Assembly (NCBI RefSeq): GCF_049195245.1
Contig: NZ_JBMIRR010000027.1
Span: 868,001 to 932,000, forward strand
Direction: 5' to 3'
Source: Arenimonas sp049195245
Lineage (GTDB): Bacteria > Pseudomonadota > Gammaproteobacteria > Xanthomonadales > Xanthomonadaceae
DNA length: 64,000 bases
Both the position numbers and the translations under genes were made by a program. Of this stretch, positions 35,901 through 43,173 are shown piece by piece. Positions within the stretch are counted from its first letter, which is position 1. Every line of letters starts with the position of its first letter. The notes beneath the pieces were generated by a model that was given only the letters and a program-made list of their open reading frames with translations, was not told where the DNA came from and ran no database searches.

Positions 35901-36163
35901 GCGACGATGCGGCCGTCGGGGCAGGCCATGCGCATCGGCATGTCCACCACCCGCTGCTCGGCGCGCAGCACACTCCAGACGCTGGCCCGGAACTCCAGCT
36001 CCGGCCACAGGTCCAACTCCATCGGAAGGCGGCCGATCACCTGGTCGCGACGCCAGCCGGTGATACGCTCGAATGCGGCATTGACGCCGACGAAGGCCCC
36101 ATCGCGGGCGCGGAGTACCGCGACCACGCTTTGCGACGCTTCGAACGCGTCAACCAGGCGCAT
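32972..36163 (-). CDS. Five-PAS GGDEF-EAL cyclic-di-GMP protein
   Basis: A 1063-residue cytosolic protein with no membrane helix. Five PAS units at about 1-118, 125-245, 252-372, 376-498 and 500-620 precede a GGDEF domain with intact RYGGDEF (710-714) and an EAL domain with intact GAEALVRW (838-840), DDFGTGYSSL and GYLFSRALPP. Both catalytic signatures look complete, so it may make and destroy c-di-GMP, switched by the PAS array. The RxxD inhibitory site is not in register before GGDEF. Start ATG 36163 follows GGGGGAAAGG. It is divergent from msrPQ and lies upstream of serC. Ligands of the PAS domains are unknown. Confidence 0.95.
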   Translation of the reverse strand: MRLVDAFEASQSVVAVLRARDGAFVGVNAAFERITGWRRDQVIGRLPMELDLWPELEFRASVWSVLRAEQRVVDMPMRMACPDGRIVAGHLNVEYTREGDQPVLFCLMHVLPEGQDATVPEPGHALYRSLYLAASEGIYRSLPEGGFVDVNPAMARMLGFESPRQMLIETARDAVRFYVDADQARRIHARLMSGGRLERERSQVLRRDGRVIWVSENARAIRDADRNVLFFEGSMVDVTVQVEAEQALRQSQALYQVLVENSRDGVFLIQRGRIIFANEAMAQILGYGAGELFGKEYMELVDAGDQPAQTSRRAEREAGSRDLQVYEIHLCRKDGRRILCEVRADAVEYQGDIASTGTMRDVTDERRRQRDIAEAELRYRELFENSPAGLFRTSLDGRVMEVNRVLAGILGYDSVEQLKASVSDMLDVYADPGERERMVARALRDGSFSQHETRVRTRSGRLKWVSASALLIRDEQGEPAHFTGSVLDIDERHEMQLALLRSESKYRTLVEHSQVGVFIMRGDRYTYVNQAFARMLGYEETALPGLDFRDIMAPEAIPQSERRDRLRESGQPVPSDFDSVLLHQDGHRVHVRVSIGPVLLDGVEHMTGTVLDVTRQREAEERLRFHATHDPLTGLPNRMLFNQRLAEAMLQSAQAEDRRRRRYAVLFLDLDGFKWVNDSLGHGAGDRLLVEIARRLEDNLLRDVLIARYGGDEFTLLPDGDCDHDRAVDIARRVLKLFEQPFDLGGQQVFSAASLGIVIGRKEYESPDQVLRDADTAMYRAKAAGKSGFVIFDEGMHQEALSRLQLETDFRMAFDRAEFRLHYQPIIELQTGRLVGAEALVRWRHPIRGLLPPGEFLAVAEETGLIVDMDAWALREACRQLADWRDRYPEHAGLSMNVNVDERQMVSPEIVEEVFGLLQKHRLPPASLRLEVTETAFRAGRGQAEQRLLSLKALGVGLVVDDFGTGYSSLESFAASPFDALKMDQVFIRDMETNPRHRAIVRTITGFADELGLALTAEGIETEGQRELLRSVGCQFGQGYLFSRALPPEDFEQLLLASARIVG

Positions 36164-36244
36164 CCTTTCCCCCGCTGGTCCCCTCAAGGGAAGGAGTATA
36201 GCCATGCCGCAAGGCCACCCACCCCACCCCGACGGAGCCAGCCC

Positions 36245-37206
<962 letters not shown>

Positions 37207-37216
<10 letters not shown>

Positions 37217-37845
37217 CCCGGAAGGTCGCCTGGGACTGGGTGGCCTACAAGGCGCTCGCGCACGCGTTGTGCCTGCTTCCCTTGGCCCTGCTGGTGCAGG
37301 GCGTGGTCGAGGACAGCCTGGGCGCCGACCCGGTCGCCGCCATCACGCACAGCACCGGCGACTGGGCACTGCGCGGCCTGCTGGCCACCCTGGCGATGAC
37401 CCCGCTGCGGCGGATCACGGGCCAGTCCTGGCCGCTGCGCTTCCGTCGCCTGCTGGGCCTGTACGCGTTCTTCTACGCCAGCTTGCACCTGAGCACTTAC
37501 CTGGTACTGGACCTGGGCGGCTACTGGACCCAGGTATTCGAGGACATCGTCAAGCGCCCGTACATCACGGTCGGCTTTGCGGCCTGGCTGCTGCTGGTGC
37601 CGCTGGCGGTGACGTCGACCCGGGGCTGGATGCGACGCCTGGGGCGGCGCTGGGGGCAGTTGCACAAGCTGGTCTATGTCGTGGGCGTGCTGGCGGTGCT
37701 GCACTTCGTCTGGCTGGTGAAGTCCGACCTGCGCGAACCGCTGATCTATGCCGGCATCCTGGCCCTGCTGCTGGGCCTGCGGCTTTACTGGAAGCTGGCG
37801 GCCGGCCGGCGGCAGGCCGCTCAGCCGCCGATGCGCGGGGCGTAG
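37207..37845 (+). CDS. msrQ: Protein-methionine-sulfoxide reductase heme-binding subunit MsrQ
   Basis: A 212-residue membrane protein of the ferric-reductase-like (YedZ) family that passes quinone electrons to MsrP through heme b. About six helices; conserved His residues lie in THSTGDWALRG, YASLHLSTYL, QLHKLVYVVGVLAVLHFVW. ATG 37207 overlaps the msrP end by 10 bases. The last 25 bases overlap the 3' end of the convergent FHA gene. Confidence 0.93.
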
Positions 37846-38693
37846 ACTAGCAACGCGGTGATCGAAGCAGCCAGCACCGTCGCGGCCGCAATCAGCCACC
37901 ACAGGGCGCCGGGGTCGCGACGCGACGCTGGCTTGCCCGGCGCTTCCTGTCGGCCCGGCGCGGGGTCTTCAGCCACCGGCACCCGCACCGCCTTGAGCGT
38001 CTGGGTATGGGTGGCCGCGACCGGCCGCTGCCCGGCCAGCTGGCCGCGGTGCGGCAGGCCGGGGGCCTCGAGTACGAAACGGTGCTGGTCGATGCTCAGC
38101 TGGTCGCCGGGCGAAAGCACTGCATCGCGGACCGCCACGCCGTTGACCAGGCTGGTGTCGTTGCCCAGGGCGCGCAGCACCACGCGGTCGGCGTGCAGCT
38201 CGATGACCGCATGCCGCTCGGCCACGGCGGCATCGTCCAACCGGATGTCGGCAGACGCGGTGCGCCCGAACAGCCGCGGCTCGGTCAGGGTGTAGCTGCG
38301 GCCGAAATGCTGGCCGGTAAGTCCCCGCAGCACCACGCGGGACGCGGACACCCGCTGCGCCTCGTTCATGGCGGCAGGCTGGCTGGCCGGGATGCGGCGG
38401 TCGATTTCGGGCTGGTCGTCGGCCTTGAGCTGCAGCCGCAGCTTGTCCAGGCATACCAGGTCGCCCGGCCGGAGCTGGGCGAGGCGGCGAACCGGCCGCG
38501 CATTGAGGTGCACGCCATGCACGCCCGGGGGAACCCGGAGCCACAGGCCGCGCCGGTCCTGAACGAAGCTGGCATGCAGGGGCGCCAGCCCGCTGGCCGA
38601 CAGGCACACCCGGCTGCCGCTGCGGCTGCCGACCGTCACCTCCCCCTGCAGGGGTACGTTCTCGTGCTCACCGTTGGGAAACGTCAGCTGCAT
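37821..38693 (-). CDS. Two-FHA-domain protein with C-terminal membrane anchor
   Basis: A 290-residue protein. A first FHA-like unit (about 15-92, GEVTVGSRSGSRVCLS ... GVHLNARPV) is somewhat degenerate. The second (about 130-215) has GRTASADIRLDD, ERHAVIELHADRV and NDTSLVNGV, the phosphothreonine-loop pattern. A Pro/Arg linker leads to one helix (about 264-284, LWWLIAAATVLAASITALLVY). This places two FHA domains in the cytosol on a tail anchor. A partner kinase is not encoded nearby. Divergent from the polyhydroxyalkanoate system gene and convergent, overlapping 25 bases, with msrQ. Confidence 0.85.
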   Translation of the reverse strand: MQLTFPNGEHENVPLQGEVTVGSRSGSRVCLSASGLAPLHASFVQDRRGLWLRVPPGVHGVHLNARPVRRLAQLRPGDLVCLDKLRLQLKADDQPEIDRRIPASQPAAMNEAQRVSASRVVLRGLTGQHFGRSYTLTEPRLFGRTASADIRLDDAAVAERHAVIELHADRVVLRALGNDTSLVNGVAVRDAVLSPGDQLSIDQHRFVLEAPGLPHRGQLAGQRPVAATHTQTLKAVRVPVAEDPAPGRQEAPGKPASRRDPGALWWLIAAATVLAASITALLVYAPRIGG

Positions 38694-38789
38694 CCAGGCC
38701 CTCCGCCCGGGAATCTAGCATGCCGACCGGCGGCATACCCTTGGTGGATACGGCAAGACAACGCAGAATAGGCCGCCGAGGAGGGCGCC

Positions 38790-39065
38790 ATGGCCAACAT
38801 CGATATCCGCCGCAAGCACACGCGGCCGCTCAAGGAAGCACGCGCCGCGATCGAGCGCGTGGCTGAACACATCGCCAGCAAGTTCGACGTCGAATACGGC
38901 TGGGACGGCAACAACATGCAGTTTTCGCGGGGCGGCGTGGACGGCAACATCGCCGTGACCGGCAAGGAAGTGCACGTCACCGCCAGCCTGGGTTTCCTGC
39001 TGATGGCCATCAAGGGTCCTATCGAGCGCGAGATCGAGCGCTACCTGGACCAGGAGTTCGGCTAG
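38790..39065 (+). CDS. Polyhydroxyalkanoic acid system family protein
   Basis: A 91-residue protein with the family core MANIDIRRKHTRPLKEARAA, KFDVEYGWDGN and HVTASLGFLLMAIKGPIEREI. Members are found beside PHA synthase or phasin genes and are thought to be granule-region proteins, though the biochemistry is undefined. Here the nearest PHA-related gene is the phasin at 41256. Its last 47 bases overlap the end of the convergent gene at 39019. Confidence 0.85.
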   Translation: MANIDIRRKHTRPLKEARAAIERVAEHIASKFDVEYGWDGNNMQFSRGGVDGNIAVTGKEVHVTASLGFLLMAIKGPIEREIERYLDQEFG

Positions 39066-39780
39066 ACCCGGGCCGGAACGGATCGGCGTCGGCGCGGAAC
39101 AGCCGGCGCGACACCTCGCGTTCGCGGCTGCCAATCGCCTCCAGGAAGTCTCCGGCGCCATCCAGCGCCTCGAAGGCGGCGAAGCCCCGCTCGAGGAAAC
39201 CCTGCAGCTCCGACAGGCCGGCCGCCTTGGCCGGGAACCGCGAGGCGCGCAGCAGCTTGTAGACGCCGTGCTTCTTGACGGCGGCATCCAGGGTCCAGCC
39301 CACGCCCAACACCAGCTCGATCTGGTGCCGGCGCAGCCGCGGGCATCCGACCGTCCGGTAGGCCTTCCCGTAGTCGGCCACCGTGATCGGCGCCAGCGGC
39401 TCGGGCCGGTCGGCCAGGGCCTGGGCCATGCGCAGGTCGAAGGCGTGGCTGAGCACCGCTAGCTCGATGGCATCGGTGGCCGCCACCAGCAGGCTTTCCG
39501 GCAGCAGGCGCGACATCAGGGGCATGATCCGGGCCACGTCGCGGTCGCGCGCGGAAAAGTCCCGCTCGCCGTACAGGTCGGTAAGAAAAAATTCGGCAGC
39601 CGGGCGCATGCGCGGGCTGGCCAGGAAGTCCTGGAAGCCGTCAGCCAGGCGACGGGTCTGCCAGGCGCGCAGCGGCGCCAGCGTCTTGAGCTTGTTGCGC
39701 GGCTCGGCCCGGACATCGTGCAGGGCCTGCTGCCAGGCAAGGCGCTTGGCCAGCCGATGGCGCTGGAACGTCTGGCTCAT
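39019..39780 (-). CDS. Conserved hypothetical protein with FFLTDLYGERDFSxRD motif
   Basis: A 253-residue, mostly helical, soluble protein that I do not place in a named family. Its most striking segment, AAEFFLTDLYGERDFSARDRDVAR near residues 61-84, is a motif I recall from uncharacterised proteobacterial proteins. The C-terminus is Arg/Ser/Pro-rich and extends through the overlap with the PHA-system gene, so the last 20 residues may be poorly constrained. It is divergent from the patatin gene, with a promoter for the latter in the gap. Confidence 0.7.
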   Translation of the reverse strand: MSQTFQRHRLAKRLAWQQALHDVRAEPRNKLKTLAPLRAWQTRRLADGFQDFLASPRMRPAAEFFLTDLYGERDFSARDRDVARIMPLMSRLLPESLLVAATDAIELAVLSHAFDLRMAQALADRPEPLAPITVADYGKAYRTVGCPRLRRHQIELVLGVGWTLDAAVKKHGVYKLLRASRFPAKAAGLSELQGFLERGFAAFEALDGAGDFLEAIGSREREVSRRLFRADADPFRPGSSRTPGPGSARSRAR

Positions 39781-39832
39781 CGGGTCTGAAGCCGGGCCGG
39801 CCGGCGGTTGGGATCAGTGCGCTGGTTCACTC

Positions 39833-39860
39833 TTGTCCGGGTGCGTCCGCGGGCTACAAT
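39833..39860 (+). promoter_or_regulatory. Sigma-70-type promoter for the patatin gene
   Basis: TTGTCC (39833-39838) and TACAAT (39855-39860), 16-base spacer, 31 bases before the ATG at 39892. The -10 element is near consensus. Confidence 0.7.
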
Positions 39861-39891
39861 CGCCGCGCCTTCAAAGGAATGGACCCATAGC

Positions 39892-41154
39892 ATGCTAGTT
39901 CTGCAGCCCGCCAGGAAGCGCAGGCAAGCCAGCAAGGCCCGGATCGGCCTGGCCATCGCCGGCGGCGGCCCGATCGGCGGGATGTACGAGCTCGGCGCGC
40001 TGCGCGCGCTGGACGTGGCAATCGAAGGCCTGGACCTGACCCGGCTGGAGGTCTACGTCGGCGTGAGTTCGGGCGCGTTCCTGGCCGCGGGCCTGGCCAA
40101 CCGGCTCGACACGGCCGAGATGTGCCGCATCTTCATTTCCGGCGACAGCGACCAGGTCAGCTTCCGTCCGGAAATCTTCCTGCGCCCGGCCTTCCTGGAG
40201 TATTTCCGGCGCGCCTCGTCCCTGCCCCGGCTGGCCTTCGACTGGTGGAAGGGCGTGGTCACCGACCCCACCGGCTCGCACCTGAGCGAGCTCATCAGCC
40301 GTTTTGGCGGCGCCATTCCTACGGGCTTGTTCGACAACCGCGGCATCGAGCGCTTCCTGCGCCAGGTGTTCACCATCCGCGGCCGCAGCAACGATTTCCG
40401 TGAGCTGGCGGCGCGGCTGTACGTGGTGGCGGTCGACCTGGACAGCGGTGAAGCGGTGAAATTCGGCAGCCCGGGCTGGGACGACGTCAGCATTTCGCGC
40501 GCCGTGCAGGCCAGCTCCGCCCTGCCCGGCCTGTACCCGCCGGTGGACATCCGCGGCCACCATTTCGTTGATGGCGCCCTGCGCCGCACCATGCACGCCT
40601 CGGTGGTGCTCGACCACGGCATCGACCTGATGCTGGGCATCAACCCCTTCGTGCCCTTCAACGCCAGCCGCGGCGGGCGCCCGCCCGAAGGCATGGACAA
40701 ACTGGCCGAAGGTGGCCTGCCGGTGGTGCTGTCGCAGACCTTCCGCACCATCCTGCAGTCGCGCATGCAGGTGGGCCTGGCCAAGTACGCCCAGCAGTAC
40801 CCGGACACCGACCAGGTCGTGTTCGAACCCAACGAGGACGACGGCGAGATGTTCTTCACCAACGTCTTCAGTTACTCCTCGCGCCAGCGCGTTTGCGAGC
40901 ATGCATTCCGCTCCACCCTGGCCGACCTGCGCAACCGCCGCGCGCAGCTGGCCCCGGTGCTGGCTCGCCATGGACTGCGGCTGCGCGACGAAGTGCTCGA
41001 CGATGCCTCCGCCTCGATCATGGACGGCCTGGGCCTGTCGCCGCGGCCAACCGAAACCACGGCGCGCCTGCGCCGTGCCCTGGACGACGTGGACCTGCTG
41101 GTGCGCCAGCGTCGGGGCAAGCGTCGTCGCGCGAGCGCAACACGCGCCAAGTAG
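39892..41154 (+). CDS. Patatin-like phospholipase
   Basis: A 420-residue patatin-fold lipid acyl hydrolase. Oxyanion loop AGGGPIGG (23-30), nucleophile Ser59 in GVSSG (57-61) and the catalytic Asp227 in VDGAL complete the Ser-Asp dyad. The C-terminal 60 residues are Arg-rich (RQRRGKRRRASATRAK), perhaps for binding acidic lipid or granule surfaces. ATG 39892 fits the promoter and domain start. No signal peptide is seen, so a cytosolic or granule-surface role is likely; PHA depolymerase-like or phospholipase activity cannot be separated by sequence here. Confidence 0.9.
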   Translation: MLVLQPARKRRQASKARIGLAIAGGGPIGGMYELGALRALDVAIEGLDLTRLEVYVGVSSGAFLAAGLANRLDTAEMCRIFISGDSDQVSFRPEIFLRPAFLEYFRRASSLPRLAFDWWKGVVTDPTGSHLSELISRFGGAIPTGLFDNRGIERFLRQVFTIRGRSNDFRELAARLYVVAVDLDSGEAVKFGSPGWDDVSISRAVQASSALPGLYPPVDIRGHHFVDGALRRTMHASVVLDHGIDLMLGINPFVPFNASRGGRPPEGMDKLAEGGLPVVLSQTFRTILQSRMQVGLAKYAQQYPDTDQVVFEPNEDDGEMFFTNVFSYSSRQRVCEHAFRSTLADLRNRRAQLAPVLARHGLRLRDEVLDDASASIMDGLGLSPRPTETTARLRRALDDVDLLVRQRRGKRRRASATRAK

Positions 41155-41255
41155 GCTGGGCGGCGTCCTCGCCTCTGGTGTGAATGCTCTAGACAGCCGG
41201 CGCAAATTGGCGCCACTCGGGCACCTGCCCAACCCCTTTACGCTTCGGAGTCAGC

Positions 41256-41909
41256 ATGGCCAAGCTCAAGAAAAGCGTGCGTGCCAAATCGGCCGCCGCC
41301 AAGTCCCATCCCGACCTGCAGGCGAAGGCCGAGCAGATGTCGCGTTCGATCGTGGAGTCGGCTCAGCAGATCTGGATGGCGGGCGTCGGTGCGTTCACTC
41401 GGGCGCAGGGCGAAGGCTCGAAGCTGTTCGAAGCGCTGGTGAAGGAAGGCATGACCATCGAGCAGACCACCCGCAAGCTCGCCACCGGCAAGGTCGAAAT
41501 GGTGCGTGACGCCGTCGAGGACCGCGTGGGCGTGGTGCGCGAGCGCGCCGTGGACACCTGGGACCGCCTCGAGACCGTGTTCGAGACCCGCGTGCAGCGC
41601 GCCCTCAATCGCCTGGGCGTGCCCAGCCGCGAAGATCTGGTGGAGCTGACCGACCGCGTCGAAGAGCTCAACGGTGAACTGCGCCGCATCTCGCGCCCGG
41701 CTGCCAAGTCCGCCACCAAGGCGCCGGCCCGCAAGGCCGCCAAGGCCAAGCCGGCGAAGGCTGCAAAGGCCGCCAAGACCGCCAAGACCACCAAGACCAA
41801 GGCCCCGCGCAAGTCCAAGGCCGCCAAGCCCGCTGCCCGCAAGGCCAGGGCGCCCCGCAAGGCCGGCCTTCCGAAGGCGCCGAAGCCGGTCGCACCGCAG
41901 GCCCCGTAA
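41256..41909 (+). CDS. PhaF/PhaI-type phasin with Lys/Ala/Pro-rich tail
   Basis: A 217-residue phasin. Residues about 25-145 are amphipathic helix and coiled coil (QQIWMAGVGAFTRAQGEGSKLFEALVKEG is the family signature). Residues 150-217 are a histone-H1-like basic tail with AAK and KPA words. PhaF-type proteins coat PHA granules and tether them to the nucleoid through such tails. A PHA synthase is not in the window. It is transcribed as a single gene, with a strong structured 3' end (41919-42023). Confidence 0.92.
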   Translation: MAKLKKSVRAKSAAAKSHPDLQAKAEQMSRSIVESAQQIWMAGVGAFTRAQGEGSKLFEALVKEGMTIEQTTRKLATGKVEMVRDAVEDRVGVVRERAVDTWDRLETVFETRVQRALNRLGVPSREDLVELTDRVEELNGELRRISRPAAKSATKAPARKAAKAKPAKAAKAAKTAKTTKTKAPRKSKAAKPAARKARAPRKAGLPKAPKPVAPQAP

Positions 41910-41918
41910 TTCGGTTCA

Positions 41919-41981
41919 TGTCCGCCAGCCATTAACGGTATCCGTTCGCTCCCTCCCCTTACGGCACCCGGCTGGCGGACA
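41919..41981 (+). other. Long inverted repeat in the phasin 3' UTR
   Basis: TGTCCGCCAGCC (41919-41930) and GGCTGGCGGACA (41970-41981) are perfect 12-bp arms around a 39-base apical region. That region itself contains AACGG-TAT-CCGTT (41934-41946). It lies between the phasin stop and the terminator. It could be a stable 3' UTR structure or a 3'-derived small RNA; no promoter was assigned to it. Confidence 0.7.
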
Positions 41982-41993
41982 TCTTCTACAGGC

Positions 41994-42023
41994 AAGGCCC
42001 GGCTCGCGCCGGGCCTTTTGCTT
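41994..42023 (+). terminator. Intrinsic terminator after the phasin gene
   Basis: A 10-bp perfect stem AAGGCCCGGC/GCCGGGCCTT with loop TCGC, followed by TTGCTTTG. It ends the phasin transcript and its structured 3' UTR. Confidence 0.88.
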
Positions 42024-42116
42024 TGTGGGCCACCCGCTTCATCGCGGTCCGGCCGAGGCCCGGACCAATCCGCGTTATCCTGAGCGCCTGTCCGTCTTGT
42101 TCCTGGAGTGGTCTGG

Positions 42117-43124
42117 ATGTTTGGCATGAGTCCCCTGATCGTGGCCCTGGCGGTCACCCTGGCCGCGTTCATCGCCAGCAGCTGGTGGTTTGGCGTCCTG
42201 CGCCGCCGCAAAGCGGAGACCGCCGCCGGCATTCGCGCGCTGGCCGGCATGAAGTGGCGCGAGTGCGCCGGACTGGTGCTTCAGGCGCTGGGCGAGAAGG
42301 GCTACGTCGAGGCGCCCTCCAGCCGCCAGCCCGGCGACGGCGGCACCGAGTTCCTGCTCAGCAAGGGCGACGAGCGTGTACTGCTGGGCTACAAGCACGG
42401 CACCGCCTATCGCCTGGGCGAAGCCAACGTGCGCGACTTCGCCAATGCCGTGCAGCTGCAGGGCGCCGGCAGTGGCATCCTGGTCACGCTGGGTACGGCC
42501 GAGGGCTTCGCCCGCGACCTGGCGCGCCGCTACGGCGTGGAGCTGATCGACGGCCGCAGCCTCTGGCCGCAGGTCGAACCCTTCGCGCCCTCGACCCTGG
42601 TCGAGGACATCCGCTACCAGGCCGCCAGCGAGATCCGCCGTGGCCAGCGCATGGGCGTTTTCGCCAGCATCGGTCTGGGCCTGCTGGTGTTCGTGGTCGG
42701 AGCGATGTTCGATCGCGATGATGCGGCGCCCGTGGCGCCACAGGCTGCGGCGCCGGCACCGGCCGCCGATCCGGCCCCGGCAGCCGCGGCGACGGCGCCT
42801 GTCGTGCAGGACCCGGCCTCGCGCGACGCCAGCGCGGCGATGAAGGAACTGGAAGCCATCGCCCGACTGTCCGACGAGGAGCGCGCACAGCGCCGGCTCA
42901 CCGCCGCGGCGCGCGTCGCGGACCTGGAGCAGGCCAACAGCGCCATCTGGTCGACGCTGTCCACGCTCAACATCAGCCTGGTCAACGAAGACGGCATCGA
43001 CACCGGCCTGGTCAACGAAGCCTGCGCGATCCTGATCGAGTACGAGGAACTGCGCTACACGCGCCTGCAGCTGGAACCCCCGGCCAGCTCGAAGGTGCCG
43101 GTGCGCTGGAGGCAGTGCCAGTAA
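42117..43124 (+). CDS. Membrane protein with Mrr-like restriction endonuclease domain
   Basis: A 335-residue protein. A first helix (about 5-27) precedes a Mrr_cat-like PD-(D/E)xK domain (about 42-150): GMKWRECAGLVLQALGEKGY, DGGTEFLL, VLLGYKHG (Lys93, active-site Lys) and ILVTLG. A second helix (about 183-203), an Ala/Pro linker and a helical C-terminal part with conserved Cys follow. The usual acidic residue in the DGGxD motif is Thr-Glu here, so catalytic competence is uncertain. ATG 42117 has GGAG eight bases upstream. Such membrane Mrr-like proteins occur as stand-alone genes; no methyltransferase is adjacent. Confidence 0.78.
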   Translation: MFGMSPLIVALAVTLAAFIASSWWFGVLRRRKAETAAGIRALAGMKWRECAGLVLQALGEKGYVEAPSSRQPGDGGTEFLLSKGDERVLLGYKHGTAYRLGEANVRDFANAVQLQGAGSGILVTLGTAEGFARDLARRYGVELIDGRSLWPQVEPFAPSTLVEDIRYQAASEIRRGQRMGVFASIGLGLLVFVVGAMFDRDDAAPVAPQAAAPAPAADPAPAAAATAPVVQDPASRDASAAMKELEAIARLSDEERAQRRLTAAARVADLEQANSAIWSTLSTLNISLVNEDGIDTGLVNEACAILIEYEELRYTRLQLEPPASSKVPVRWRQCQ

Positions 43125-43132
43125 GCCACCCC

Positions 43133-43160
43133 CGCCCCCGGCCGCTGCGGCCAGGGGGCG
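43133..43160. terminator. Hairpin between convergent genes
   Basis: CGCCCCCGGCCG and CGGCCAGGGGGCG pair over 12 bp with one bulged A and loop CTG. It lies in the 49-base gap between the Mrr-like gene and the acyl-CoA reductase gene. No T run is present, so it could act as a bidirectional stem or Rho-dependent end. Confidence 0.5.
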
Positions 43161-43173
43161 AAGGCACGTCCGA

